Assembly (NCBI GenBank): GCA_023662725.1
Contig: JAMPIL010000001.1
Location: 305,109 to 369,108, forward strand
Source of the DNA: Ruminococcus flavefaciens
GTDB lineage: Bacteria > Bacillota > Clostridia > Oscillospirales > Ruminococcaceae
DNA: 64,000 bases
Reading direction: 5' to 3'
Shown: positions 43,800 to 52,596 of the stretch, piece by piece
Position numbering within the stretch: the first letter of the stretch is position 1
How the letters are laid out: each line of letters opens with the position of its first letter
Notes under the pieces: model-generated
The model's input: only the letters and a program-made list of their open reading frames with translations
What the model was told of the DNA's origin: nothing
Databases searched by the model: none
Program-made: the position numbers and the translations under genes

Positions 43800-45611
43800 T
43801 TACGCTTGTGCGTTGGTCGTTTCAAGTCTGGAGAAATAATTTTCCGCATATTCACGGTATTCACGTCTGAATGTTTCATCGTTTTCCTTAACGTCGTGCA
43901 GATATTCATGAATATTGGTCTTTTCGTCCGTCTCTATAAGACAACCGGCAATATTCGAGCAATGGTCGGAAATACGTTCAAGATTAGTGAGAACGTCCTG
44001 GAAAATGTACCCCAGTTCAACCGTACACTCGTCGTTCTGCAATCGGCGGATATGACGGTTTTTAAGCTCGGTACTGAGGTTGTCCACCACTTCTTCAAGA
44101 GGCTCGACTTTATGTGCTATCGCCAGATCGTTCAGTTTATAGGCGTCAAACGCTTTGCTGATGTTTTCGGAAATAGCGTCGGTTATTACCGATATTTCGT
44201 TAAGACATTCCGAAGAGAACGCTATGCCCTTTTCGTGAATTTCCTGAGCAGATTCAACAAGATTTACGGCATGATCGGAAATTCGTTCAAAGTTTCCGAC
44301 GCAGTGCATCATTTTGGAAACGCTTCGGCTGTCGTTTCCGGTAACGCTGCTTCGTGATATTTTAAGCAGATAGCCGTTTATCTTATCTTCAAAACCGTCG
44401 ATGATATCCTCGTTTTCGATAATGGATTCGGCTGTTTCTTCATTGTATACGGTCAATATTTCGAGGGCTTTCATGATAGTTTCTTTTGTAAGCTCTGCCA
44501 TTTCGATGGTTGCTCCCTTGCAGGTTTCAACTGCTACGGCAGGAGTTTTCAGCAGACGTTCATCAAGTCCGGTGAGAATGCTTTTGGAGCTGAAATCGGT
44601 TTCCTTTCCGTCACGCACAACAAGCTTTGAAAGAGCCACAAGCTGCTTTGTAAACGGCAGGAACATTACTGTTGTTGCCAGATTGAAAATCGTGTGCATT
44701 ACTGCGATTCCGACGTATCCGACTGTTGAATTGAATACCGCAAGATCAAAAATACTCTGGAGAACCATGATGATCGGGAGAAGTACCAGTGTTCCTATTA
44801 TTTTTACGAGAATATGAGTCCATGCAACACGTTTGGCATCCTTGTTTACTCCGAAAGTTGAGAGAAGAGCCGTTACGCACGTTCCGATATTGCATCCCAT
44901 GATTATCGGGAGCGCCATTCCGTATGTGAGAGCGCCGGATTTGGAAAATGCCATGAGGATTCCTATAGAACCGGCAGAACTTTGAATAATACCGGTAAAG
45001 GCTGCTCCGACAAGTACTCCGAGAACCGGGTTTTTAAATGCTGTAAGCGTTTTCTGAAATTCCGGAGAATTTGCAAGCGGATCAACTGAATCGGACATAA
45101 GAGTCATACCTGTCATAAGAATCGCAAATCCGACAAGAATACGTCCGATATCTTTTTTCTTGTTCTTTTTTGCGAACATTATAAGAATAATACCTGCGAG
45201 TGCGACAAGAGGAGAGAACGATTCCGGCTTGAGCATTTTTAACAGAAAGCTTATAAATCCGCCGCCGCCAGTATCCTTTATATCGCCGAGACAGAGTATC
45301 CATGCGGTAAAGGTAGTTCCGATATTTGAACCGAAGCATACTCCGATAGTTTGTTCAAGAGTCATGATTCCGGAATTTACGAATCCGACCAGCATGACTG
45401 TCATTGCCGATGACGACTGGATGGCGATCGTTACTCCCATTCCGAGAAGAATGCTTTTGATTTTGTTCGAGGTCATTTTCTTTAATGCGACCTCAAGCTT
45501 GCCTCCGGTAAGCTTTTCCAAACCGGTGGACATAACGTTCATTCCGTAAAGGAAGAAGGCAAGTCCGCCGAGCATGGTGAAAATGTTAAAGACAGAAAAT
45601 TTTTCGCCCAT
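43800..45611 (-). CDS. Na/Pi cotransporter family protein with PhoU-like domain
   Basis: The 603-residue protein has about eight to nine membrane segments in two inverted halves, each with the QSS motif of the Na/Pi family (QSSSAMTVMLVGF and QSSAGSIGILMAF). From about residue 350 a soluble helical PhoU-like region follows, with ENEDIIDGFEDKI and MMHCVGNFERISDHAVN as repeated metal-binding-type motifs. It probably takes up phosphate with sodium. AAGGAG precedes the ATG. It stands alone, with MH5 behind its stop. Confidence 0.9.
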   Translation of the reverse strand: MGEKFSVFNIFTMLGGLAFFLYGMNVMSTGLEKLTGGKLEVALKKMTSNKIKSILLGMGVTIAIQSSSAMTVMLVGFVNSGIMTLEQTIGVCFGSNIGTTFTAWILCLGDIKDTGGGGFISFLLKMLKPESFSPLVALAGIILIMFAKKNKKKDIGRILVGFAILMTGMTLMSDSVDPLANSPEFQKTLTAFKNPVLGVLVGAAFTGIIQSSAGSIGILMAFSKSGALTYGMALPIIMGCNIGTCVTALLSTFGVNKDAKRVAWTHILVKIIGTLVLLPIIMVLQSIFDLAVFNSTVGYVGIAVMHTIFNLATTVMFLPFTKQLVALSKLVVRDGKETDFSSKSILTGLDERLLKTPAVAVETCKGATIEMAELTKETIMKALEILTVYNEETAESIIENEDIIDGFEDKINGYLLKISRSSVTGNDSRSVSKMMHCVGNFERISDHAVNLVESAQEIHEKGIAFSSECLNEISVITDAISENISKAFDAYKLNDLAIAHKVEPLEEVVDNLSTELKNRHIRRLQNDECTVELGYIFQDVLTNLERISDHCSNIAGCLIETDEKTNIHEYLHDVKENDETFRREYREYAENYFSRLETTNAQA

Positions 45612-45727
45612 AATTTAAGACGCTCCTTGAATTTTAAATTTACTAAATATAATTATATATTAGATTTTATTTTCGTCAATAGAAAAAGTCGTTTTTTAAC
45701 CTAAATTTAACATTGCTGAAAAAATCC

Positions 45728-45756
45728 TTGCAATTGTGTTATAATAGTGGTATAAT
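45728..45756 (+). promoter_or_regulatory. Promoter of the MinD-like ATPase and ferredoxin-oxidoreductase genes
   Basis: TTGCAA, a 17-nt spacer and TATAAT, about 60 nt upstream of the gene at 45823. Confidence 0.65.
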
Positions 45757-45822
45757 ATTTATTAAAGTATTTTTGCGTGGCAGAGCGGTATGTAATACTT
45801 GTGCCATCAATGAAAGGATCTT

Positions 45823-46482
45823 ATGAAAAGAATTACTATTATTACCGGACATTACGGAAGCGGAAAAACCAATCTTGCCGTTAATCTCGCTGTAAGATCG
45901 GCTCGTGAAGGCAAAAAGACCGCCGTTGTCGATCTCGATATCGTTAACCCATATTTCAGAACTGCGGATTTCAGCGATCTGTTCAGCCGTATGGGTATTC
46001 GTCTTGTTGCTCCGGATTTCGCAAACAGTAATCTTGATATCCCTTCGCTTCAGTTTGACGTGGAACAGCTTGCTGCCGGAGATGACGCTCTTATTATCGA
46101 CGTCGGCGGAGATGATGCGGGTGCGGTCGCTCTTGGAAGATATTCCGAGGCGCTTATGCAGTATAAGGACGATATCGAAATGTATTATGTCATCAATCAG
46201 CGCAGATATTTTACTTCTTCCCCTGATGAGGCTGTCGCTCTTATGTACGATATCGAAAAGGCTTCACGCATGAAGCATACTGCAATCGTAAACAATACTA
46301 ATCTCGGCTGTGAAACTACGCTGGAAATAATTGAAGCTTCCAGAGCTTTCGCAGAAGAAGCTTCACGCAAAACCGGTATTCCCGTTGCATTCACGGTTTA
46401 TCCTGCCGGATGTGCAGAGCTTTCAGATAAAAACGACGTTTTTTCCGCTGAAATTTACGTCAAGCCGCCTTGGGAAGTATAA
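45823..46482 (+). CDS. MinD/ParA-like P-loop ATPase
   Basis: The 219-residue protein opens with ITGHYGSGKTNLAVNLA, a Walker A near the deviant form of the MinD/ParA/CobQ group, then VVDLDIVNPYFRTADF and IIDVGGDDAG as a Walker B-like strand. No DNA-binding part is present. Its place directly before the ferredoxin oxidoreductase genes suggests a role in loading a cofactor or metal, but this is inference. AAAGGA precedes the ATG. Confidence 0.75.
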   Translation: MKRITIITGHYGSGKTNLAVNLAVRSAREGKKTAVVDLDIVNPYFRTADFSDLFSRMGIRLVAPDFANSNLDIPSLQFDVEQLAAGDDALIIDVGGDDAGAVALGRYSEALMQYKDDIEMYYVINQRRYFTSSPDEAVALMYDIEKASRMKHTAIVNNTNLGCETTLEIIEASRAFAEEASRKTGIPVAFTVYPAGCAELSDKNDVFSAEIYVKPPWEV

Positions 46483-46582
46483 TTAGGGCGATGCTCAAAT
46501 GGCATATAATGCTATTACAGAGAATAAGGAGAATATGATCTCTCTTATATATAAGAAACTGGATGAAAGGAAGTGTTACATA

Positions 46583-46789
46583 ATGGCTAAAATGACGGTT
46601 ATTACCGAACGCTGTAAGGGATGCGGTCTTTGTGCGACTGCCTGTCCGAAAAAAATCGTTTCTCTTCAGAAAGAAAAACGTAATAAAAAAGGATATTTTT
46701 ACGCTGTCTGTACCGATCAGGACGCCTGCATCGGCTGTGCAATGTGCGGCATGATGTGCCCGGACTGCGCTATTATCGTTGAGAAATAA
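46583..46789 (+). CDS. 2-oxoacid:ferredoxin oxidoreductase, delta (ferredoxin) subunit
   Basis: The 68-residue protein has two 4Fe-4S sites, CKGCGLCATACP and CIGCAMCGMMCPDC. The start at 46583 is chosen because AAAGGAAG lies upstream; a longer reading from 46499 adds a tail without iron-sulfur similarity. It carries electrons from the TPP enzyme encoded by the next three genes to soluble ferredoxin. Confidence 0.92.
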   Translation: MAKMTVITERCKGCGLCATACPKKIVSLQKEKRNKKGYFYAVCTDQDACIGCAMCGMMCPDCAIIVEK

Positions 46790-46819
46790 TTACATATATT
46801 TGAAAGGAGCTGTTTAGCT

Positions 46820-47878
46820 TTGGAAAGAAATCTTATGAAGGGTAACGAGGCTCTTGCAGAAGCTGCTATCCGTGCAGGCTGTAAATGTTTCTTCGGCTAC
46901 CCGATCACTCCGCAGACGGAGCTTGCCGCTTATATGGCTAAGCGTATGCATAAGGCGGGCGGCGTTTTTCTTCAGGCAGAATCTGAAATTGCCGCTATAA
47001 ATATGGTTCTCGGCGCTGCTTCTACAGGCGTGAGAGCTATGACCTCATCTTCTTCTCCCGGAATTTCTCTTAAGAGCGAGGGTATTTCCTATCTTGCAGG
47101 TTCGGATGTTCCTGCGGTTATTATCAATGTTCAGAGAGGCGGCCCCGGTCTGGGCGGAATCCAGCCCTCTCAGGCTGATTACTGGCAGGCTACCAAGGCT
47201 CTTGGTCACGGCGATTTCCACCTTCTCGTTTTTGCTCCGGCTTCCGTTCAGGAAATGGTCGATATGGTCGTTAAGGCTTTCGATACTGCCGATAAGTACA
47301 GAATGCCCGCTATGATACTTGCCGACGGTCTTCTTGGTCAGATGATGGAGCCTGTTTCGTTCCCGGAGATAACTCCCGACGCTCACGACAAAAGCGGTTG
47401 GGCTGCCAACGGTCATAAGGGAAAAAGAGAGCATCATATCATAAATTCGCTCTATCTTCAGCCGGATGAGCTTCAGACTTCCGTTCTTAACCGCTTTGAA
47501 AGATACGAGATAGTCAAGGCTGAGGAAACTGACGCCGAGCTTTATCTTACTGAGGACTGCGACATTCTTCTCTGCGCTTTCGGAGCTACGGCAAGAGTCG
47601 TTAAATCCGCTGTGAACGAGGCAAGAGCTCAGGGCATCAAGGCTGGTCTTTTCCGTCCGAAAACTCTCTGGCCGTTCCCTGTTAAGGAAGTTAACGAAGC
47701 TGCAAAGAGCGCTAAGAAGCTCCTCAGCGTTGAAATGTCTATGGGACAGATGATAGACGATATAAAGCTTGCTATCAACTGCTCCAAACCTGTCGAATTC
47801 TTCGGAAGAACAGGCGGCGTTATTCCTACTCCTGCCGAGGTTCTTGCTGAAATCAAAAAAGTCGGAGGTGCTATGTAA
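46820..47878 (+). CDS. 2-oxoacid:ferredoxin oxidoreductase, alpha subunit
   Basis: The 352-residue subunit starts at a TTG with AAAGGAGC upstream. It has the pyrimidine-binding fold of the family: GNEALAEAAIRAGCKCFFGYPITPQ-like opening, EIAAINMVLGAA, TSSSSPGISLKSEG, and a C-terminal domain about 240-340 (CAFGATARVVKSAV). Order delta-alpha-beta-gamma and sequence fit the 2-oxoglutarate or branched-chain 2-oxoacid (Vor) type; the acid used is not certain. Confidence 0.92.
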   Translation: MERNLMKGNEALAEAAIRAGCKCFFGYPITPQTELAAYMAKRMHKAGGVFLQAESEIAAINMVLGAASTGVRAMTSSSSPGISLKSEGISYLAGSDVPAVIINVQRGGPGLGGIQPSQADYWQATKALGHGDFHLLVFAPASVQEMVDMVVKAFDTADKYRMPAMILADGLLGQMMEPVSFPEITPDAHDKSGWAANGHKGKREHHIINSLYLQPDELQTSVLNRFERYEIVKAEETDAELYLTEDCDILLCAFGATARVVKSAVNEARAQGIKAGLFRPKTLWPFPVKEVNEAAKSAKKLLSVEMSMGQMIDDIKLAINCSKPVEFFGRTGGVIPTPAEVLAEIKKVGGAM

Positions 47879-48633
47879 TGGCTGTTGTATTTGAAAAACC
47901 AAAATCACTTCTTGATGTTCCGATGCATTACTGTCCAGGATGCACCCACGGTATCGTTCACAGACTTATCTGCGAGGTTCTCGATGAAATGGGTATCGAG
48001 GGCGATACTATTGGCGTATGTCCCGTTGGATGCTCCGTTATGGCTTACGATTATTTCGGCTGCGATATGATCGAAGCTCCCCACGGAAGAGCTCCGGCTG
48101 TTGCTACAGGCGTTAAAAGAACGAACCCCGATAAGTTCGTTTTTACATATCAGGGCGACGGCGATCTCGCCGCTATCGGTACGGCTGAAACGGTTCATTC
48201 CGCTACAAGAGGCGAAAATATCGTTGTTATCTTCATCAACAATACGATCTACGGTATGACAGGAGGTCAGATGGCTCCTACTACTATTCCCGGTCAGGTT
48301 ACGCAGACAACTCCTTACGGACGTGACCCGGAGCTTGCAGGCTATCCCGTAAGAGTATGCGAAATGCTCTCTACTTTAACAGGTACGGCTTACGCTCATC
48401 GTGTTGCAGTCGATACCGTTCCCCATATCCGTGAAACGAAAAAGGCTATCCGCAAGGCTTTTGAAAATCAGAAAGCAAAGAAAGGCTTCTCTATCGTTGA
48501 AGTTCTTTCAACTTGTCCGACCAACTGGGGACTTACTCCCGTTGAGGCTATCAAGCGACTTCAGGATGAAATGATTCCTTATTATCCGCTCGGCGTTTAT
48601 AAGGATACTACAGCAGAGGGAGGCGAAAAGTAA
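47878..48633 (+). CDS. 2-oxoacid:ferredoxin oxidoreductase, beta subunit
   Basis: The 251-residue subunit binds thiamine diphosphate: GDGDLAAIG followed after about 28 residues by NNTIYGMTGGQMAPT. HYCPGCTHG at the front is typical of the family. Its ATG overlaps the alpha stop (TAATG). With the other three subunits it oxidatively decarboxylates a 2-oxoacid to acyl-CoA and reduces ferredoxin, or runs in reverse. Confidence 0.93.
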   Translation: MAVVFEKPKSLLDVPMHYCPGCTHGIVHRLICEVLDEMGIEGDTIGVCPVGCSVMAYDYFGCDMIEAPHGRAPAVATGVKRTNPDKFVFTYQGDGDLAAIGTAETVHSATRGENIVVIFINNTIYGMTGGQMAPTTIPGQVTQTTPYGRDPELAGYPVRVCEMLSTLTGTAYAHRVAVDTVPHIRETKKAIRKAFENQKAKKGFSIVEVLSTCPTNWGLTPVEAIKRLQDEMIPYYPLGVYKDTTAEGGEK

Positions 48634-49163
48634 TGACTACTGAAATTCTTCTCGCAGGTTTCGGAGGACAGGGCGTTCTCTTTGCCGGAAAAATTCTCGC
48701 TAACTGCGGTCTTATGGACTCTAAGGAGCTTTCTTGGCTTCCTTCTTACGGTCCGGAAATGAGAGGAGGTACGGCTAACTGTTCCGTTTGTATCTCCGAC
48801 GAGCCTATCGGTTCGCCGCTGGTTCTTGCTCCGGATATTCTTATCGCTATGAATCAGCCGTCTTACGATAAATTTATCAACGCTGTCAAGCTGGGCGGCA
48901 AGGCTTTTATCGACAGCACTCTTATTGAATCAAAGTGCGAAAGAACCGATATCGAATGTTTCTATATTCCGTCGTCGCAGCTCGCTGAGGATAACGAGCT
49001 TCAGGGCGGTTCTAATATCATTCTTCTCGGCAAGCTTATCAAGGAAACGGGAATCTTCTCGCTCGATACTATGAAAAAGGCTATCGAAAAGGTTGTTCCG
49101 CCGACTAAGGCTAAGCTTATCGCAAATAATTTCAGAGCTATCGAAATGGGCATGAATAACTGA
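48633..49163 (+). CDS. 2-oxoacid:ferredoxin oxidoreductase, gamma subunit
   Basis: The 176-residue subunit has [15 protein letters not shown] at its front and [18 protein letters not shown], both typical of the gamma subunit. Its ATG overlaps the beta stop (TAATG). Its own stop directly abuts the stop of the convergent XRE regulator gene, with no intergenic base. Confidence 0.92.
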   Translation: MTTEILLAGFGGQGVLFAGKILANCGLMDSKELSWLPSYGPEMRGGTANCSVCISDEPIGSPLVLAPDILIAMNQPSYDKFINAVKLGGKAFIDSTLIESKCERTDIECFYIPSSQLAEDNELQGGSNIILLGKLIKETGIFSLDTMKKAIEKVVPPTKAKLIANNFRAIEMGMNN

Positions 49164-49475
49164 TTATTGAATAAGAACTTCTATAAAAGTTTCCAATATT
49201 TTTTCAGCTTTCCTTTTGTTTTCTTCTGATAGGGTATCAAGCATATGGTAAATGGCACAATCTTCTTTGCCTGTTTCTATGCCTCTGACTATATAATCTG
49301 TGGTAACATAGAGACTTTCGGTTATGCGTTTTAATACTGTTACGGTCATACTTTTCTTGTCGTTTTCGATATCTGAAAGATATTGAATTGAAATATCGGC
49401 TAATTCTGCTAACTTTTCTTGAGTATAGCCACGCATTTTTCTGATATGTGCTATTCTTGTGCCGATAGAGGTCAT
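49164..49475 (-). CDS. XRE-family helix-turn-helix regulator
   Basis: The 103-residue protein has an HTH (about residues 6-60): IRKMRGYTQEKLAELADIS, then YLSDIENDKKSMTV. The C-terminal 40 residues are helical, with no known sensor domain. AAAGGAG is about 11 nt before the ATG. A TTAACA-N16-TATAAT promoter lies close upstream. It stands convergent to the oxidoreductase operon and divergent from a second XRE gene. Confidence 0.85.
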   Translation of the reverse strand: MTSIGTRIAHIRKMRGYTQEKLAELADISIQYLSDIENDKKSMTVTVLKRITESLYVTTDYIVRGIETGKEDCAIYHMLDTLSEENKRKAEKILETFIEVLIQ

Positions 49476-49499
49476 TTGTTTAACATCTCCTTTAGGATA

Positions 49500-49527
49500 A
49501 TTATATATTAAGCTATATAATTGTTAA
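49500..49527 (-). promoter_or_regulatory. Promoter of the first XRE regulator gene
   Basis: On the minus strand TTAACA, a 16-nt spacer and TATAAT. The leader would be under 20 nt. Confidence 0.4.
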
Positions 49528-49545
49528 CTTACCATATCATTTTTG

Positions 49546-49574
49546 TTGACTGTAGTTTACATATGTGATATAAT
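49546..49574 (+). promoter_or_regulatory. Promoter of the second XRE regulator gene
   Basis: TTGACT, a 17-nt spacer and TATAAT. The leader of about 190 nt contains a small hairpin GAAAGTC/GACTTTC near 49703 and a 14-codon ORF; no known riboswitch. Confidence 0.65.
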
Positions 49575-49767
49575 AAATTATGTATGTTTCAATTTCTAAT
49601 GTGATTATGCGATAAAAATGGCATATTAATTTCAAAGGATTATCTTTTAGGCACGAAACCTAATAATAGCTTATGTTTTATATTATATCACCCGATATGG
49701 AGAAAGTCAAGACTTTCGCTATGTGTTATAAAAATTCGTGAATATGTATAAAAAGGAGTGTGATTTT

Positions 49768-50100
49768 ATGTATGATTCTCCACAATTGGCGAATGCTATC
49801 AAGACTGTAGCCAATAACAAAGGAATTGCAATTGGTGATATGTTAAGAAACTGTGGTTTAGGTATAAATACAATATCACACTTAAACCACGGAAAATCAA
49901 TAGCGTTTGACAGCCTTGCTAAAATTGCCGATTATTTGGAGGTATCAGTCGATTACCTCTTAGGCAGGGAAGAAAATCCCGAACTCAAATACGATCCCAC
50001 TATTAATCAGGTTGCCGAGGCTTTTTCAAAGCTGAGTTTCTCCGACAAGACTAAGGTTATGAACCTTATTGCCGAATTGAGCGAAAAAAACGATAAATAA
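49768..50100 (+). CDS. XRE-family helix-turn-helix regulator
   Basis: From the ATG at 49768 (AAGGAG 9 nt upstream) the product is 110 residues. The HTH (about 5-62) reads AIKTVANNKGIAIGDMLRNC, then NTISHLNHGKSIAFDSLAKI and a YLEVSVDYLLGRE tail typical of SOS-response-like and phage-type repressors. An earlier in-frame ATG at 49738 is less well placed. It is divergent from another XRE gene. A strong terminator and MH6 follow. Confidence 0.85.
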   Translation: MYDSPQLANAIKTVANNKGIAIGDMLRNCGLGINTISHLNHGKSIAFDSLAKIADYLEVSVDYLLGREENPELKYDPTINQVAEAFSKLSFSDKTKVMNLIAELSEKNDK

Positions 50101-50105
50101 AATAA

Positions 50106-50141
50106 AACTGCTGTACCCATTTTGCGTACAGCAGTTTTTTT
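50106..50141 (+). terminator. Terminator of the second XRE regulator gene
   Basis: AACTGCTGTAC/GTACAGCAGTT with a 9-nt loop followed by a run of Ts. Confidence 0.9.
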
Positions 50142-50161
50142 CTGTCATTTTCTATTTTTAG

Positions 50162-50375
50162 CGAACCGTCCGGTCGCAGACGCTCCGCTGTGCTCCCTGT
50201 TTTTCGGACAGCGTGGAATGTGTTCTTGTATAATTTTTATAGAATGGCAGGTTTTTACGCTTTTTATAAATGGCACCACGCTGTCTTTTTACGGGGCTTT
50301 GCCCCGGTACCCCAGCAGGGACGCTGTCCCTGCACTCTGCCAAAGGGATATTATCCCTTTGGAATCCCATTATTA
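50162..50375 (-). repeat. MH6: extended multi-hairpin element, copy 6
   Basis: Shares its full length with MH5, including GACAGCGTGG (50207-50216) and CCACGCTGTC (50276-50285). Then follow ACGGGGC/GCCCCGT-like, CAGGGAC/GTCCCTG and CCAAAGGGAT/ATCCCTTTGG (50340-50362) hairpins. It ends 20 bp from the stop of the TPM-domain gene and fills the gap 50142-50395. Confidence 0.85.
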
Positions 50376-50395
50376 GGGTTTGTGGTCGGCTGCTG

Positions 50396-51316
50396 CTATC
50401 TGTGACTTCCGCCGCTGATGTGTCCTCCTCCGCTGCTGCTTCCGCCGCCTCCTCCTCCGCCGGAACTGCTGCTCGATTCGATCTTACGCTTCGTAACGTA
50501 GCTTCGGATAAAGGTATCGGAGTTGTCTGTAAAATCAGTCTCTCCGTGAGCAACGTAAATTCCCGGATTTGCGCTCGTTTTGAATTTATATTTGCTCTTT
50601 ATCGCATAATAGCAGATAATGGCTATAACTGCTCCGATTGCCGATGCGACGGCAAGTATGATAAGGCGAAGTATCGGCGGAGCTTTTTTCGTTACATAAA
50701 ATTCTCCGTTTTTGTAGTAGAAATATTTTCCGGTCTTTCTGTCATGCTCCCAGCGAAATGCGTTCGGTTTATATTGCTCGTATCGGGACAGGAGCGTGGC
50801 GCAGAATGTTTCGATGGCTGAATCAAGTTGGTTTTCGCTTATTGTATGTCCCGACGGCGGAAGATTGGAGTTTGCCGTTTCAACTATGGAAACAACGTCC
50901 TTGCCGTAAATTATTCCGGCTCTGCCGTTGCATGATAAAAGGTCGTATGCCGGACTTTTTCCGCATATATCGAGATACAGGAATACTCCGTCGGTATCCT
51001 TTCCGCAGATATCGTCGTACCTGTCAGCAGCATACTTGTCGATATCGTCGTCGGTACGGTAGCGTCCGGAATTTCCGCTGAGGTAGACTATCACGTTCAT
51101 TTCCAGTTCTTCGGCGGTGTCCTGTATAAGCTCGTCAAGTTTATCGAGTTTGTCGTCGTCGTAGAATCCGTAATCGTCGATTATTCCGCTTAAACCCGTG
51201 TCGCCGTCAAATTCTTCACGGAGATTTTTCTGCTCTCCAAAGAAGATGCTGAGAACGATTACGGCGGCTGTGATAAGTCCCGCTAACAGGACAATAAGGC
51301 TTATTTTTTTGCTCAT
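50396..51316 (-). CDS. TPM-domain membrane protein
   Basis: The 306-residue protein has a signal-anchor (about 7-26), a TPM domain (about 48-190: DDDKLDKLDELIQDTAEELE, NVIVYLSGNSG, DGVFLYLDI), a second membrane segment (about 217-240) and a glycine/serine-rich tail ending in GGGHISGGSHR. This is the architecture of YgcG/TPM_phosphatase proteins. Their biochemical role is unclear. Its ATG overlaps the stop of the upstream zinc-ribbon gene (TGATG), so the two are made together. Confidence 0.85.
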   Translation of the reverse strand: MSKKISLIVLLAGLITAAVIVLSIFFGEQKNLREEFDGDTGLSGIIDDYGFYDDDKLDKLDELIQDTAEELEMNVIVYLSGNSGRYRTDDDIDKYAADRYDDICGKDTDGVFLYLDICGKSPAYDLLSCNGRAGIIYGKDVVSIVETANSNLPPSGHTISENQLDSAIETFCATLLSRYEQYKPNAFRWEHDRKTGKYFYYKNGEFYVTKKAPPILRLIILAVASAIGAVIAIICYYAIKSKYKFKTSANPGIYVAHGETDFTDNSDTFIRSYVTKRKIESSSSSGGGGGGGSSSGGGHISGGSHR

Positions 51317-52374
51317 CAGAATATTACACCTCCGATAAGGTATATTCCTACCGCTGCCGCAATTCCTATGGCTGCGCAGAAGCTTTTCAGCTTGCCTTTG
51401 TCGAGCGGAGGAGTTCCCGCAAGCTTTCCTGTCTGACCGTTTATGGCGAATTCATAGACGGTATCGTTGTATTTATAGGTCATGAACCATACCGGCAACA
51501 TCATGTATTCCCAGTCGGTGTTCATGATATTGTATTGCTCGACTGATACTGCAAGCAAGGAGTATGAGCCGATGCTGTCACGCACAACCTTTTTTCCCGC
51601 CTCTGAAGCTCTGGTGCGTATTCTTGGGAAAACCTCGGCTTTGTCAACATCGTATTTGTCTGCGTAGAAACCGCTGAGGTACGACATGGAAAAGTCCTTC
51701 AGTTCGCCGTAGTCAAAAGGTTCTATCGACTCCATGAGCAGATCGTCTATCTTGCTTTCTCCGTCGGCGGGAATACCGTTTGCGGTTACCGTTCCCTGAC
51801 GTGACACACGGAATTCTTTCGTTTCGGTATAGGCGTAGCCGCCGGAGTTCCAGTGACGTATTTTTTTGCCTATGGCGCTGAAATTGACGTTTATTTTGCA
51901 GTCCGCTATCCAGAACGGAACGTATAGTCCTGTGATTTTCTCGATTTGCTGTTCGCTTTTGAAATCGTCCGGAACGAATTTCTTTCCGCTTATCCAGTGT
52001 TTGAACTTTTCAACGGCGATGTCTTTGCTGAACTTGAATCCGATTATTTTGCTCGGCTTGTATGCTCCGGAAAGCTTGCCCGATAAAATAACCGGATTGT
52101 GGCAATAATAGCAGAAAAGAGCAGTCTGGCGGTCGTCGCACATTATATCGGCTCCGCAGCTTGAACAGTGGTAGAGCTGGTTGTGGTCTTCAAATTCCTG
52201 CTGCGACTGCAATGCGGAATCTTTCGGTATGCTGTTTTCCGCCTCGGCGCATATCTTCTTTATCTCCTCAACCGTGAATACGCTTAGACAATATTCACAG
52301 CTGAGTTTCTGTAATTCAGGATCAAATTTAAGGTCGGCGTTGCAGTTTGGACATTTATATTCTGCTGCATTCAA
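51316..52374 (-). CDS. Zinc-ribbon membrane protein
   Basis: The 352-residue protein starts at a TTG (52374, AGGAG 9 nt upstream). It has two zinc ribbons: YKCPNCNADL and SCEYC at residues 7-32, and YHCSSCGADI and LFCYYCHNP at about 69-95. A middle domain with FWIADCKINVNFSA and YWE-type strands follows, and a C-terminal membrane segment (about 330-350). Similar proteins are often found beside TPM-domain genes. Function is unknown; a role in membrane protein quality control is speculation. Confidence 0.75.
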   Translation of the reverse strand: MNAAEYKCPNCNADLKFDPELQKLSCEYCLSVFTVEEIKKICAEAENSIPKDSALQSQQEFEDHNQLYHCSSCGADIMCDDRQTALFCYYCHNPVILSGKLSGAYKPSKIIGFKFSKDIAVEKFKHWISGKKFVPDDFKSEQQIEKITGLYVPFWIADCKINVNFSAIGKKIRHWNSGGYAYTETKEFRVSRQGTVTANGIPADGESKIDDLLMESIEPFDYGELKDFSMSYLSGFYADKYDVDKAEVFPRIRTRASEAGKKVVRDSIGSYSLLAVSVEQYNIMNTDWEYMMLPVWFMTYKYNDTVYEFAINGQTGKLAGTPPLDKGKLKSFCAAIGIAAAVGIYLIGGVIF

Positions 52375-52504
52375 TGGTATCCACTCCTATCATGTATATA
52401 TATCTATATTACCAAATATACTGCCTTTTTGCAATAGAAATTTACAAATTCTATCTCTTAACAGATATTTTTTATCGCTTCTGCTGTGATATATTGTGAA
52501 AAGC

Positions 52505-52533
52505 TTGACAAGTTTGTTGAAATGTGTTATAAT
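52505..52533 (+). promoter_or_regulatory. Promoter of the citrate synthase gene
   Basis: TTGACA, a 17-nt spacer and TATAAT, about 60 nt before the start codon. Confidence 0.85.
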
Positions 52534-52596
52534 AAATAAATATTATTAAATAATCATTGTTGAAAGAAAGCTGAAAAGAAAGGACGGCGATATATT

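Noticed and set aside
45775-45822. tRNA-like stretch GTGGCAGAGCGGTA
   Set aside because: It has a D-arm-like string only; no anticodon stem, T-arm or acceptor pairing follows.
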